DNA of 64,000 nucleotides from Chitinophagaceae bacterium (GCA_016710165.1 JADJLJ010000002.1:372001-436000); one strand, 5' to 3'; shown: positions 27,255 through 36,863, numbered from the stretch's first letter. Numbers and translations are program-made. Notes: a model not told the origin generated them from the sequence alone.

Positions 27255-28118
27255 ATGAAAAAATGTTTTTTTGTTTTACCGGTTGCAGCGCTGTTGGTCT
27301 TTGCTTCCTGTTCCAAAGAGTATAGCCAGGAAGCCAGCTCCGATGGTTCCGGCAACGGCCAGATCATTGGGGTGGATTGCCGCATCAGCAAGATCGCCTA
27401 CCACGATACAGCCACCGGTACCGGTTTGGGGGCCATCATAGCCAGCATCAACAGCGCCGATAATGTAACCAACATCACAAAATTCGACAGCCTTTCTTTT
27501 ACCATTGATTTTATTGCCACCCCGTTTTATGCAAGCGACACGGTATTTATCAATGCGGATGAATATTTCCTGGTTGATATTGCTACCCGGCGCATCAGGC
27601 AACTGCATGCACTTGTAGATCCTACCGATCCCTTCTCCCTGCAGTATGAAGTAAGTTATTTCTATGATGGCAGTGGCTACCTGGCCCAGAAGTTCTATGC
27701 ATTGACCAGTAATCCCGGGGTACCTTTCTACCTGGTTGCATATACGTATTCCGGTGGTAAGATGACACACATGACAGGTACCGACCTGTTTACCGGTGAC
27801 CTGGTGGTAGATGCGGACATCAATTACTACAACAATGTTTTGCCCAAGCGGTTCCTGTACCTTTTCCCGGATGAAGAAAGTTATCCTCATTTCAGCCAGT
27901 TCTATAATTTCGGGGCAAGGCCAACAAACGGCCCGCAGAAAATAACAGTAAGAAACTATGACCCGGGAAATGTATTACGGGATTCCATAGTTTCCACCTT
28001 TGGCAGTTATGTGATGAGCAGGGATAATTATGTATTGAGTGTGATCATGACAGGAGATGACCAGCCCAGCATTCCTGCTACTGCCGGAAAACTAAGCTTC
28101 ACCTATAAGTGTAAATAG
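27255..28118 (+). CDS. lipoprotein of unknown function
   Basis: 287 residues from the ATG at 27255 (an alternative ATG lies three codons earlier). The signal MKKCFFVLPVAALLVFASC ends in a lipobox cysteine, so the protein is lipid-anchored, probably at the outer membrane. The mature part reads like the YD/RHS-like or DUF4595-type lipoproteins, with recurring short strands such as VSYFYDGSGYLAQKFYAL and AYTYSGGKMTHMTG and an ADINYYNNVLPKRF segment. It ends with a strong terminator. The two adjacent lipoprotein genes probably form one unit, but nothing in them shows a function. Confidence 0.75.
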   Translation: MKKCFFVLPVAALLVFASCSKEYSQEASSDGSGNGQIIGVDCRISKIAYHDTATGTGLGAIIASINSADNVTNITKFDSLSFTIDFIATPFYASDTVFINADEYFLVDIATRRIRQLHALVDPTDPFSLQYEVSYFYDGSGYLAQKFYALTSNPGVPFYLVAYTYSGGKMTHMTGTDLFTGDLVVDADINYYNNVLPKRFLYLFPDEESYPHFSQFYNFGARPTNGPQKITVRNYDPGNVLRDSIVSTFGSYVMSRDNYVLSVIMTGDDQPSIPATAGKLSFTYKCK

Positions 28119-28139
28119 ATCTGTTTTAATAAAAACATA

Positions 28140-28169
28140 GCCCCCTGAAGAATCAGGGGGCTTTTTTTT
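28140..28169 (+). terminator. terminator after the lipoprotein pair
   Basis: Perfect 9-base stem GCCCCCTGA / TCAGGGGGC with loop AGAA, followed by eight T residues. Confidence 0.9.
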
Positions 28170-28481
28170 GTAATCAAACTCAAAAGGGACAAAAAAATTT
28201 TGACCTGTTTTTAAGTAGTCTTTTCGGGGCTGATCCGGAGGCTTATCATGTTGACAACGGAACAGGAGAATTTATTATTTCACCAAAAAAGGACTTTGTT
28301 CGTTACTGTGAACAAATACCCGGCCCTTGGTTATTTTCATAGAATAAATACGTGAGCGATGCCTTTTTTTATTGGTAACGGATAGTAAAAAGCACAGGGC
28401 AGATGGTTTTTTTTACAGGTATTTTGAGCAGAATCATCCTGTACCGGGTAATTACCCGATGGGCTGCCGGCAAATAAAAAA
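28170..28481. other. intergenic stretch without recognised gene
   Basis: About 310 bases between two terminators. I see a weak hairpin (TTTGTTC / GAACAAA at 28295-28316) and a 14-base palindrome CGGGTAATTACCCG near 28445, but no convincing reading frame or known RNA. Confidence 0.4.
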
Positions 28482-28506
28482 GGCTGCCGGAACGGCAGCC
28501 TTTTTT
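28482..28506. terminator. bidirectional terminator after fumC
   Basis: Perfect stem GGCTGCCG / CGGCAGCC with a three-base loop, six T on the plus side and a matching A-tract on the other side; it ends the leftward fumC transcript. Confidence 0.85.
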
Positions 28507-28521
28507 ATTAAGAAAAGAAGA

Positions 28522-29919
28522 TCAGATCTTGCCTACCATTTTTTCGGGCACCACCCATTCATCAAATTCTTTTTCAGTCAAGTATCCCAGCTTAACGGCC
28601 ATTGCTTTTAAGGTGGTATGTTCTTTATGCGCTTTTTGAGCAATTTCTGCCGCTTTGTAATACCCGATCTTTGTGTTCAGGGCCGTAACCAGCATCAGCG
28701 AATTGTCAACATGTTTTTTAATATTTTCTTTGATCGGTTCTATGCCTGCCGCACATTTGTCATTGAAGGAAACACAGCCATCACCGATCAGCCGGGCGCT
28801 GTGCAGGAAATTATAGATCATCACCGGCTTGAAAACATTCAGTTCAAAATGGCCGGTAGCGCCACCGATATTGATGGCCACATCATTTCCCATCACCTGT
28901 GCAGCGATCATTGTCAATGCCTCACATTGTGTGGGATTAACTTTCCCGGGCATGATGGAAGAACCCGGTTCATTGTCCGGTATGAAGATCTCACCAATGC
29001 CGCTTCTTGGTCCGCTTGACAGCATGCGGATGTCGTTTGCGATCTTCATTAAACTCACGGCAACGGTTTTCAGGGCGCCGTGGGCCTCCACAATGGCATC
29101 ATGGGCGGCCAGGGCTTCAAATTTATTCTCTGCTGTTCTGAAAGGCAGGCCGGTGAGTTTCGCAATATGCCTGGCCACGTTCAAATCATAGTTGGGAGGG
29201 GTGTTGATGCCTGTTCCAACAGCTGTACCGCCCAACGCCAGTTCACCCAGGTGGTCCAGCGTGTTTTTGATCGCCTTCAGTCCATGATCCAGCTGAGAAA
29301 CATAACCGCTGAATTCCTGCCCCAGGGTAAGCGGGGTTGCATCCATAAAATGGGTGCGTCCTATCTTAACCACTTTCTTAAATGCCTTTGCTTTTTTATC
29401 AAGGGTATCTCTCAGTTTTTTTATTCCGGGAATAGTGGTCTCAACCAGGATCTTATACGCTGCAATGTGCATGGCAGTAGGGAACGTGTCATTGCTGCTC
29501 TGGCTTTTGTTCACATCATCGTTTGGATGCAGGTATTTTTCTTTGTCAGACAGTTTGCCGCCATTCAGCACATGTCCCCGGTAAGCGATCACTTCATTTA
29601 CATTCATATTGCTTTGGGTGCCGCTGCCCGTTTGCCAGACAACCAATGGGAAATAGTCATTCAGTTTTCCATCGAGGATCTCTTTACTTACTTTGCCGAT
29701 CAGGTCCGCTTTCTTTTTTGTCAACACGCCGGCATCATAATTGGTTAATGCAGCGGCATGTTTTAAATAGGCAAATGCCCGGATGATCTCTTTCGGCATC
29801 CGGTTAATGTCCTGTGCTATTTTAAAGTTGTCAATGCTGCGTTGGGTCTGTGCACCATAATACGCATCCAGGGGTACTTTTACTTCACCCATCGTGTCTT
29901 TTTCTATCCTGTATTCCAT
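28522..29919 (-). CDS. fumC: fumarate hydratase class II
   Basis: 465-residue iron-independent fumarase that hydrates fumarate to L-malate in the citric acid cycle; a cytoplasmic homotetramer. Seen: GSGTQSNMNVNEVIA near residue 95, the catalytic region IGRTHFMDATPLTLGQEFSG near 182, and the superfamily signature GSSIMPGKVNPTQCEA near 317. I start at MEYRIEKDTMGEVKV; the 14 in-frame codons before it overlap the promoter element and are not conserved-looking. A good terminator follows. It is transcribed away from the fucose operon. Confidence 0.95.
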   Translation of the reverse strand: MEYRIEKDTMGEVKVPLDAYYGAQTQRSIDNFKIAQDINRMPKEIIRAFAYLKHAAALTNYDAGVLTKKKADLIGKVSKEILDGKLNDYFPLVVWQTGSGTQSNMNVNEVIAYRGHVLNGGKLSDKEKYLHPNDDVNKSQSSNDTFPTAMHIAAYKILVETTIPGIKKLRDTLDKKAKAFKKVVKIGRTHFMDATPLTLGQEFSGYVSQLDHGLKAIKNTLDHLGELALGGTAVGTGINTPPNYDLNVARHIAKLTGLPFRTAENKFEALAAHDAIVEAHGALKTVAVSLMKIANDIRMLSSGPRSGIGEIFIPDNEPGSSIMPGKVNPTQCEALTMIAAQVMGNDVAINIGGATGHFELNVFKPVMIYNFLHSARLIGDGCVSFNDKCAAGIEPIKENIKKHVDNSLMLVTALNTKIGYYKAAEIAQKAHKEHTTLKAMAVKLGYLTEKEFDEWVVPEKMVGKI

Positions 29920-29947
29920 ATAGTCTGTTGGTTTTAAATGAACGGGA

Positions 29948-29955
29948 CAAAGGTA
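29948..29955 (-). promoter_or_regulatory. -7 promoter element for fumC
   Basis: Read on the minus strand, TACCTTTG matches TAnnTTTG exactly and lies 28 bases before the fumC ATG, which implies a leader of about 20 bases. Confidence 0.5.
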
Positions 29956-30024
29956 CGCCACGCCGGCAAAAAGTAATGCCTGGTCTTTGTATTCATTTCA
30001 AATGAGGAATTGCCTTGTATGAAT

Positions 30025-30048
30025 GTGGTCGGTGAGGACACCGACCAC
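30025..30048. repeat. perfect hairpin before the fucose operon
   Basis: Ten-base perfect stem GTGGTCGGTG / CACCGACCAC with loop AGGA, without a T-tract, between fumC and the first fucosidase. It may be an intergenic REP-like unit or an mRNA leader structure; I cannot tell which. Confidence 0.55.
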
Positions 30049-30111
30049 GGCGATCCGCCCGGATAAATAGCAATGCTTATATTTTCTTTTTATATTGCAG
30101 TAAACAAGGTT

Positions 30112-31548
30112 ATGGCAAAATATAAGCAGGTTTGTTTCCTTTTTTTCTTTCTCATTATTTCAACCGCTATCACCGCACAGGGTAAATTTGATTATAAGGT
30201 ACCGGATGACCCACAGGTAAGGCAAAAGCTGAAAGAATGGGGCGATATGAAATTTGGCCTTATGATCACCTGGGGACCGTACAGCCAGTGGGGTGTGGTG
30301 GAAAGCTGGAGCCTTTGCCCGGAGGACGAAGGCTGGTGCGAACGGAAAGGGCCCTATTCAAGGGACTGGTACGAATACAAAAAAGCCTATGAGAACCTTC
30401 AGACTACTTTCAACCCGGTAAGGTTCAATCCCGAAAAATGGGCGGCTGCAGCTAAAGATGCCGGGATGCGGTATGTGCTTGCCATGGCAAAGCACCACGA
30501 TGGTTTCTGCATGTTTGATACAAGGACAACGGACTATAAAATAACCGATGCAAAAACACCCTTCTCGAAAGATCCGAGAAGCAATGTCACCCAAGAAATA
30601 TTAAATGCATTCCGGAAAGAAGGCATGATGCCCGGTATTTATTTTTCCAAGCCCGATTGGCATGCTCCCGATTACTGGTGGAGTTATTTCCCGCCCAAGG
30701 ACCGGAACCCGACCTACGATACAAAAAAATACCCGGAGATATGGAAGCGCTTTAAAGATTTTACCTACACCCAGTTTGAGGAATTGATGAGCAACTACGG
30801 GAAGGTTGACCTGTTATGGCTGGATGGAGGCTGGGTACGCCCCTTCAGCAGCATCGACAGTTCGGTAAGCTGGCAAAAAAGCATTCCCTACGACCAGGAT
30901 ATTGATATGCCCCGGATCGCTGCCATGGCAAGAGGTAAACAGCCGGGCATGCTGATCGTGGACAGGACCGTAGCGGGTGAATATGAGAATTATCTTACGC
31001 CGGAAGCAATGATACCCAGCGAGACCAATCCCATTCCCTGGGAAAGCTGTATGCCCATGTCCACTTCCTGGTCTTATATTCCCAATGCAAAGAATAAACC
31101 GGCCAATACATTGATCCATATGCTGTGCAGTGCAGTGAGTAAAGGCGGGAATTTTTTATTGAATGTAGCCCCCGGACCCGATGGAGAGTGGGATGATTCT
31201 TCCTACTACCGGTTGAAAGAGATCGGTGCCTGGATGAAGGTGAACTCAGAAGCCATTTACGGAACAACATTCATCAAACCTTACCGGGAAGGCAGGTTTG
31301 TTTTCACAAAAAAAGGCAATGCGGTGTATGCCATTTACCTGGCGGATGAAAATGAAGTGCAGATGCCTTCCACGATCGGGATCAGCAGTTTTGAAAGGAA
31401 GCCGTCAACCAGCGTTTACCTGCTGGGATATGACAAACCTTTGGCACTTGATAAGAAGAACAATACGATCCGAATTACTGTACCGGAAAAACTGCGGAAT
31501 GATCCGCCCGCAAAACACGCATGGGTCTTTAAGATCTCAGATCAATAA
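30112..31548 (+). CDS. secreted alpha-L-fucosidase, GH29 (first of three)
   Basis: 478 residues from the ATG at 30112, which gives a signal peptide ending ISTAITAQ. Glycoside hydrolase family 29 retaining enzyme releasing L-fucose from glycans. Seen: FGLMITWGPYSQWG, AKHHDGFCMFDT with the paired histidines of the active site, the nucleophile aspartate in VDLLWLDGGWV, and GGNFLLNVAPGPDGEW. Length suits a catalytic domain plus a short C-terminal beta-domain. First gene of a tightly packed nine-gene operon for fucose release and breakdown; the next gene starts 14 bases after its stop. Confidence 0.92.
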   Translation: MAKYKQVCFLFFFLIISTAITAQGKFDYKVPDDPQVRQKLKEWGDMKFGLMITWGPYSQWGVVESWSLCPEDEGWCERKGPYSRDWYEYKKAYENLQTTFNPVRFNPEKWAAAAKDAGMRYVLAMAKHHDGFCMFDTRTTDYKITDAKTPFSKDPRSNVTQEILNAFRKEGMMPGIYFSKPDWHAPDYWWSYFPPKDRNPTYDTKKYPEIWKRFKDFTYTQFEELMSNYGKVDLLWLDGGWVRPFSSIDSSVSWQKSIPYDQDIDMPRIAAMARGKQPGMLIVDRTVAGEYENYLTPEAMIPSETNPIPWESCMPMSTSWSYIPNAKNKPANTLIHMLCSAVSKGGNFLLNVAPGPDGEWDDSSYYRLKEIGAWMKVNSEAIYGTTFIKPYREGRFVFTKKGNAVYAIYLADENEVQMPSTIGISSFERKPSTSVYLLGYDKPLALDKKNNTIRITVPEKLRNDPPAKHAWVFKISDQ

Positions 31549-31562
31549 TTCAATTAAAGGAA

Positions 31563-33692
31563 ATGAAAAAAACAGTTCTGCTCTGTCTTTCGTTGGCAAC
31601 GATGGGATTTTCTTTTGCCCAAACCTACCAGCCTAACTGGCAATCGCTTGACCAGCGGCCCACTCCGCAATGGTTCCGGGACGCCAAATTCGGCATCTTC
31701 ATTCATTGGGGGGTTTATGCCGTACCGGGCTGGAGTACAAAGGGCAATTATGCAGAATGGTACCAGCAGGGATTGCAGACAACGGATACGGCCCGGCAGC
31801 GATATCATAAAGCAAAATTTGGCAGCAGATCTTACTATGATCTTGCAAACGATTTTAAAGCAGAATTATTCAACCCGGATGAATGGGCAAGTCTTTTTGA
31901 ACAATCAGGAGCAAAGTATATTGTACTTACTTCAAAGCATCATGATGGATTTACGCTGTGGCCAAGTAAGGAAGCAGATAAAACATGGGGCTTTAAGTGG
32001 AATGCAGTTGACGTAGGTCCTGAACGGGATCTTCTCGGAGATCTTTTTAAAGCCGTTCGGAAAACTCCTGTTCGTGCAGGGATGTATTTCTCTTTATACG
32101 AATGGTTCAACCCGTTATGGAAGGCAGATAAGAACAGGTATGCAGCAGAACACGCCTGGCCGCAGATGAAGGACCTGATCAACACCTACCAGCCCGACGT
32201 TTTCTGGACCGATGGTGACTGGGAAGCCCCGCCGGAGACATGGAAGAGCCAGGAATTCTTAACCTGGTTGTATAATGAAAGCCCGGTTAAGGACAAAGTG
32301 GTGGTGAACGACCGGTGGGGAGAGGGCGTACGGTTCAAACATGCCGGAGTCTACACACCCGAGTATCAGCCGGAGCTTGATTTTGAGGACCATTACTGGG
32401 AAGAGAGCAGGGGCATGGGTTACAGCTATGGTTATAACCGGGAAGAAGATGCATGGGATTATAACTCTGCACAGTCTTTGGTGCTGCAGTTAATAGATAA
32501 AGTAAGTCGTGGAGGAAATTTCTTACTGGATATTGGTCCGGATGAACACGGGAAGATCCCTCCCATAATGCAGGAGCGTTTATTGCAAATGGGAGCCTGG
32601 CTTAAAATAAACGGGGAAGCTATTTACGGAACTTCCAGGTGGAAGATACACAGCCAGTGGAGTGAAGGCAACCGGGAATACAAAGACCGGAGTGGTGACA
32701 TGCTTTTAAAAATAACCGTTGACCCCGATCCGGGCTATGCGGTGAAAGAAGTTTTTTATACATACAACAGCAGCACAAATACACTGTATGCCATTTTCCC
32801 AAGATACCCGGATGATAAAAAACTGCTCCTGAAGGATGTCAGCCTTTCTGCCGGAACAGCGGTCAGTTTCTTATCCACAAAAGAAGAATTACAGTGGCAG
32901 CAGCAGGGAGGCAATACTGTCATCGGTTTACCGGAATACAATCCCAATAAAATAAGGTCGCCTTATGCTTTTGTCCTTAAGATCGGTGATTATGGAAAGT
33001 TTTCTCCTAAACCAGCAATTAAAGCAACGTATGGAAAAGGCGCAACAAAACCCGTGATCAGTTTATCGGTTGCAGGTGCAGAAACAATACGTTACACAAC
33101 TGATGGTACTGAACCGGGACCGAAATCTCCGGTTTATTCAAAGCCATTCAGTATTGATAAGACAAGTATCATCAGGGCAAAAGCTTACCAGGCAGGCGCT
33201 TTACCAGGTGCAACATTGGAGGAAAAAGTGAAAACATACGATTGGAAAAATGCGGCGAAAACAGGAAACGTGAAACGGGGAATAGTATATAATTACTATC
33301 AGCCTGATAAAAATATCAATATGATTTCCTCATTCAAAACCAGCCTGGTGAGTTCGGGTATTGCTGATGTGATCACGGTAGCCAAAAAGCAGCGGGTTGA
33401 TAAATTTGCTTTTGAGTTCAACGGCTACATAAAGGTTGCCGGCGATGCAGTGTATACTTTCTATACCCGATCCGACGATGGCAGTAAATTGTTCATTGAT
33501 GATGAAGAAGTGGTGGATAACGACGGGGATCACGGTACCGTTGAAAAGAGCGGTAAGGCAGCATTGAAAAAGGGCTTTCACAAGATCAGGGTTATTTATT
33601 TTGACAGCGGCGGCGGTAATGAACTGAAAGTTCTGATGCAACCGGGGGGTGGGAAAAAAGAAGAGTTGCCGGCAGGAATATTATTTCATTAA
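31563..33692 (+). CDS. secreted alpha-L-fucosidase, GH29, with HEX C-terminal-like and PA14 domains (second of three)
   Basis: 709 residues with a signal peptide. The GH29 domain (about 20-350) has FGIFIHWGVYAVPGW, TSKHHDGFTLWPS, the nucleophile in PDVFWTDGDWEAP and GGNFLLDIGPDEHG. A beta-domain follows to about 470, then a chitobiase/HEX C-terminal-type segment with IRYTTDGTEPGPKSPVY (about 475-545), and finally a PA14-like carbohydrate-binding domain with YTFYTRSDDGSKLFIDDEEV near 635. The extra domains suggest binding to larger glycans. It sits 14 bases after the first fucosidase and nine before the fucose permease. Confidence 0.92.
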   Translation: MKKTVLLCLSLATMGFSFAQTYQPNWQSLDQRPTPQWFRDAKFGIFIHWGVYAVPGWSTKGNYAEWYQQGLQTTDTARQRYHKAKFGSRSYYDLANDFKAELFNPDEWASLFEQSGAKYIVLTSKHHDGFTLWPSKEADKTWGFKWNAVDVGPERDLLGDLFKAVRKTPVRAGMYFSLYEWFNPLWKADKNRYAAEHAWPQMKDLINTYQPDVFWTDGDWEAPPETWKSQEFLTWLYNESPVKDKVVVNDRWGEGVRFKHAGVYTPEYQPELDFEDHYWEESRGMGYSYGYNREEDAWDYNSAQSLVLQLIDKVSRGGNFLLDIGPDEHGKIPPIMQERLLQMGAWLKINGEAIYGTSRWKIHSQWSEGNREYKDRSGDMLLKITVDPDPGYAVKEVFYTYNSSTNTLYAIFPRYPDDKKLLLKDVSLSAGTAVSFLSTKEELQWQQQGGNTVIGLPEYNPNKIRSPYAFVLKIGDYGKFSPKPAIKATYGKGATKPVISLSVAGAETIRYTTDGTEPGPKSPVYSKPFSIDKTSIIRAKAYQAGALPGATLEEKVKTYDWKNAAKTGNVKRGIVYNYYQPDKNINMISSFKTSLVSSGIADVITVAKKQRVDKFAFEFNGYIKVAGDAVYTFYTRSDDGSKLFIDDEEVVDNDGDHGTVEKSGKAALKKGFHKIRVIYFDSGGGNELKVLMQPGGGKKEELPAGILFH

Positions 33693-33701
33693 TTTACCGG
33701 T

Positions 33702-34895
33702 ATGAACCAGGCCAAAAATAAATTCCTCTTTCCCCTGATACTTGTTACCAGCCTTTTTTTCCTGTGGGGGCTGGCATATGGTTTACTGGATGTTCTGAAT
33801 AAGCATTTCCAGGAATCGCTTGATATCACCAAAACACGTTCCACCCTGCTGCAGGCTGCTTATTTCGGCGCTTACTTCCTGGTTGCCTTTCCCGCAGCCA
33901 TGTTCATGAATAAATATGGATATAAAAAGGGGATCATTGCAGGCCTGCTGTTGTATGCTATTGGGGCCTTCCTTTTTTACCCGGCAGCACAGCAATCCAG
34001 TTTTAATTTTTTCCTTATCTCGCTTTTTATCCTTGCCTCCGGGCTTGCCTGCCTGGAAACGGCCGCCAATCCATATGTAACGGTATTGGGAGAGCCGGGC
34101 ACTTCGGCATTCCGCCTGAACCTTTCTCAGTGCTTTAATGGAGTGGGGTCATTCATCGGGCCCATCATTGCAGCCAATCTCTTTTTCGGGAGCAATAACG
34201 AAAAGGGGGATCTTGGTTCTGTTCAGTTTGTCTACATCATTATTGGCGCCCTTGTATTAGTGGTAGCTGCCTTATTCCTGAGAACGGCTTTGCCGGAAAT
34301 AAAAGAAAGCACCCTGGTTTCAGAGAGCGAACAGGATGCAAAGCCATTAGTGAAGCACAGCCATTTTGTTAATGCGGTGGTTGCCCAGTTCTTTTATGTA
34401 GCGGCACAGGTGGGTGTAGCCGCATTGTTCATTAATTATTGCACCGAAGCCGATACCGGTATTACTGCATCCAAAGCATCTTACCTGCTTTCGGTAAGCT
34501 TGCTCCTTTTTACCATGGGCAGGTTTGCCGGTACGGCATTGATGCGTAAAATAGCTCCCAACAAACTTTTGATGGTTTATTCACTGATCAATATTCTCTT
34601 GTGTATATCTGTGGTATGGACGAAAGGGTGGATATCTGTTTATGCCCTTATGGCGATCTTCTTTTTTGAATCCATCATGTTCCCGACCATTTTTGCCCTC
34701 GGGGTGAAAGATCTGGGGCATCATACAAAAAAAGGGTCCTCCTTTATCATCATGTCAATTGTTGGCGGAGCATTGGTACCCTATGTGATGGGAATGTTAT
34801 CCGAGCAGTCAACTGCAAATGCCTATATCGTACCTTTACTTTGCTTTGTGGTAGTAGCATGGTTTGGATGGAAAGGATATAAAATAAAAGAATAA
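33702..34895 (+). CDS. fucP: L-fucose:proton symporter FucP
   Basis: 397-residue major facilitator superfamily transporter with twelve predicted helices, related to FucP, which imports L-fucose with protons across the inner membrane. Seen: FFLWGLAYGLLDVLNKHFQ at the N-terminus, a family hallmark with an in-helix charged/polar site, LACLETAANPYVTVLG, and RLNLSQCFNGVGSFIGP. In the operon between the fucosidases and the catabolic enzymes, which supports fucose as the substrate over glucose or galactose carried by relatives. Confidence 0.9.
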   Translation: MNQAKNKFLFPLILVTSLFFLWGLAYGLLDVLNKHFQESLDITKTRSTLLQAAYFGAYFLVAFPAAMFMNKYGYKKGIIAGLLLYAIGAFLFYPAAQQSSFNFFLISLFILASGLACLETAANPYVTVLGEPGTSAFRLNLSQCFNGVGSFIGPIIAANLFFGSNNEKGDLGSVQFVYIIIGALVLVVAALFLRTALPEIKESTLVSESEQDAKPLVKHSHFVNAVVAQFFYVAAQVGVAALFINYCTEADTGITASKASYLLSVSLLLFTMGRFAGTALMRKIAPNKLLMVYSLINILLCISVVWTKGWISVYALMAIFFFESIMFPTIFALGVKDLGHHTKKGSSFIIMSIVGGALVPYVMGMLSEQSTANAYIVPLLCFVVVAWFGWKGYKIKE

Positions 34896-34897
34896 CT

Positions 34898-35662
34898 ATG
34901 TTTCGCCTGGATAATAAAATTGCGGTGGTTACCGGTGCAGGCAGCGGCATCGGCAGGGCCATTGCCGTTACATTCGCAAAACAGGGAGCAGTGGTTCATG
35001 TTCTTGAACTGAATATGGATAGTGCTGCTGAAGTTGTTCGTGAAATTAAAGAGACTGGCGGGAAGGCCTTTGTGCATTCCTGCAATGTGGCCAGCCAAAA
35101 AGAAGTGATCGCGGTATTTGAGAACATCGGTACGGTCCATATTCTTGTTAACAATGCAGGTATTGCCAATATCGGGAAAGCAGATACCACCACAGAAACC
35201 GATTTTGACAGCGTAATACAGGTGAATGTAAAAGGAGTTTATAATTGCATCCATGCTGCCATACCGCAATTGAGAAAAGCAAAGGGGGGAAGTATCATCA
35301 ATATGGCATCCATTGCTGCACATGTTGGTTTGCCTGACCGCTTTGCTTACAGCACGGCAAAGGGTGCGGTAATGGCGATGACACTTAGTGTTGCCAAAGA
35401 TTATATACAGGAGAACATCCGGTGCAACTCAATTTCCCCTGCCCGGGTACATACACCCTTCGTGGATGGGTTCCTGAAAAGATCATACCCGGGAAAAGAA
35501 GAGGAAATGTTTGAAAAACTCTCCAAAACCCAGCCCATCGGCCGTATGGGCAGGCCTGATGAAGTAGCTGCATTGGCTCTTTATCTCTGCAGTGATGAAG
35601 CGTCTTTCATAACCGGGTGTGATTACCCGGTCGATGGCGGATTTATTAAACTGAATAATTAA
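34898..35662 (+). CDS. SDR dehydrogenase, probable 2-keto-3-deoxy-L-fuconate dehydrogenase
   Basis: 254-residue short-chain dehydrogenase with the NAD site VTGAGSGIGRAI, NNAGIANIG, the serine in INMASIAAHVG and the catalytic YSTAK. The segment CNSISPARVHTPFVDGFLKR resembles the ketodeoxyfuconate dehydrogenase/DHRS6 branch. In the non-phosphorylated fucose pathway this enzyme oxidises 2-keto-3-deoxy-L-fuconate to the 2,4-diketo acid, the substrate of the hydrolase encoded by the next gene eight bases on. The role is inferred from branch resemblance plus operon; the alternative is L-fucose dehydrogenase, but the gene at 37685 fits that better. Confidence 0.78.
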   Translation: MFRLDNKIAVVTGAGSGIGRAIAVTFAKQGAVVHVLELNMDSAAEVVREIKETGGKAFVHSCNVASQKEVIAVFENIGTVHILVNNAGIANIGKADTTTETDFDSVIQVNVKGVYNCIHAAIPQLRKAKGGSIINMASIAAHVGLPDRFAYSTAKGAVMAMTLSVAKDYIQENIRCNSISPARVHTPFVDGFLKRSYPGKEEEMFEKLSKTQPIGRMGRPDEVAALALYLCSDEASFITGCDYPVDGGFIKLNN

Positions 35663-35670
35663 ATGTATTT

Positions 35671-36525
35671 ATGAAACTGATCCGCTATGGTGATGCAGGC
35701 AGGGAAAAGCCTGCTGTCATTATCAATGATGGCTGGTTTGATGTATCCGGTTACGTGGATGATTACAATGAGAAGTTTTTTGAGAATGACGGACTTTCGT
35801 CATTGAAAAAGATCATTGATGAAAGATCCCTAAAACCGGTTCCGGTAAACACAAGGCTCGGTTCGCCAGTCGCCCGGCCATCAAAGATCATCTGCATCGG
35901 GTTGAATTATTCCGACCATGCAAAGGAGAGCAATATGCAGTTACCTGCTGAGCCGGTCATTTTCTTTAAAGCAACAAGTGCGATCGTTGGCCCCAACGAT
36001 GACCTGGTAATTCCTAAAAACAGTGTGAAGACCGATTGGGAAGTGGAACTGGCGGTAGTGATCGGTAAAAAGGCATCTTATATTGAGGAGGGAGATGCCT
36101 TGAACCATGTAGCCGGGTATGTATTGCACAATGATTACAGCGAACGGGAATTTCAACTGGAGAGAAGCGGCCAGTGGGTGAAGGGAAAGAGTTGCGACAC
36201 GTTTGCGCCGCTTGGCCCCTGGCTTGCCACCCGGGATGAGGTAGCGGATGTAAATAACCTCCGGCTTTGGTTAACCGTAAATGGCAGGATCATGCAGGAT
36301 GGCAATACAAAAAACCTGGTATTTACTGTTCCGCACCTGGTTGCTTATGTAAGCCGGTTCATGACCTTGTTGCCCGGCGATGTCATTTCAACCGGAACAC
36401 CGGCAGGTGTGGGAATGGGACAAAAACCAGCACCCGTTTATATTAAACCCGGTGATGTGATCGAGTTGGGGATCGACGGGTTGGGGAGCAGCAAACAAAC
36501 AGCGAGGGCGTATTCATCAAAGTGA
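35671..36525 (+). CDS. fumarylacetoacetate hydrolase family protein, probable 2,4-diketo-3-deoxy-L-fuconate hydrolase
   Basis: 284-residue FAH-fold enzyme. Seen: CIGLNYSDHAKESNM, the metal ligands in DWEVELAVVIG (E-x-E with the later D in LHNDYSEREFQ), the loop GKSCDTFAPLGPW, and VISTGTPAGVGMG. In the fucose/rhamnose diketo-hydrolase pathway such enzymes cut the 2,4-diketo acid to pyruvate and L-lactate (family knowledge). The operon context supports that reaction. Cytoplasmic. Its TGA overlaps the GTG start of the mutarotase gene. Confidence 0.85.
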   Translation: MKLIRYGDAGREKPAVIINDGWFDVSGYVDDYNEKFFENDGLSSLKKIIDERSLKPVPVNTRLGSPVARPSKIICIGLNYSDHAKESNMQLPAEPVIFFKATSAIVGPNDDLVIPKNSVKTDWEVELAVVIGKKASYIEEGDALNHVAGYVLHNDYSEREFQLERSGQWVKGKSCDTFAPLGPWLATRDEVADVNNLRLWLTVNGRIMQDGNTKNLVFTVPHLVAYVSRFMTLLPGDVISTGTPAGVGMGQKPAPVYIKPGDVIELGIDGLGSSKQTARAYSSK

Positions 36526-36863
36526 CACAGCTAAAACGATATTGCCTTGCCCTGGACCTGAAAGATGACCCGGCTTTTATCCGGGAGTATGAAGAACATC
36601 ACAGGCATGTCTGGCCCGAAATAATAAAAAGCATCAAGGATTCCGGCATTGAAGTGCTGGATATTTACCGCACGGGCAACAGGCTGTTCATGATCATTGA
36701 AGCAGGGGATGATTTCAGTTTTGAAAAAAAATCAGCTGCGGATGCATCCAACCCGGACGTGCAGGAATGGGAAGAACGGATGTGGAAATTCCAGCAGGCA
36801 TTGCCCTGGGCAAAACCAGGACAGAAGTGGGTCATCATGGATAAAATCTTTGAACTGCCATGA
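36522..36863 (+). CDS. RhaM-type L-rhamnose/L-fucose mutarotase
   Basis: 113-residue ferredoxin-like protein of the L-rhamnose mutarotase family (DUF718), which speeds alpha/beta anomer exchange of 6-deoxy sugars. Seen: YCLALDLKDDPAFIREYEEH with the catalytic-region histidines HHRHVWPEI, and WKFQQALPWAKPGQKW. The GTG start at 36522 overlaps the preceding stop (GTGA), and the gene's TGA overlaps the next ATG, so three genes are translationally coupled. In this operon the likely substrate is L-fucose, whose dehydrogenase needs one anomer (inference). Confidence 0.87.
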   Translation: MTQLKRYCLALDLKDDPAFIREYEEHHRHVWPEIIKSIKDSGIEVLDIYRTGNRLFMIIEAGDDFSFEKKSAADASNPDVQEWEERMWKFQQALPWAKPGQKWVIMDKIFELP

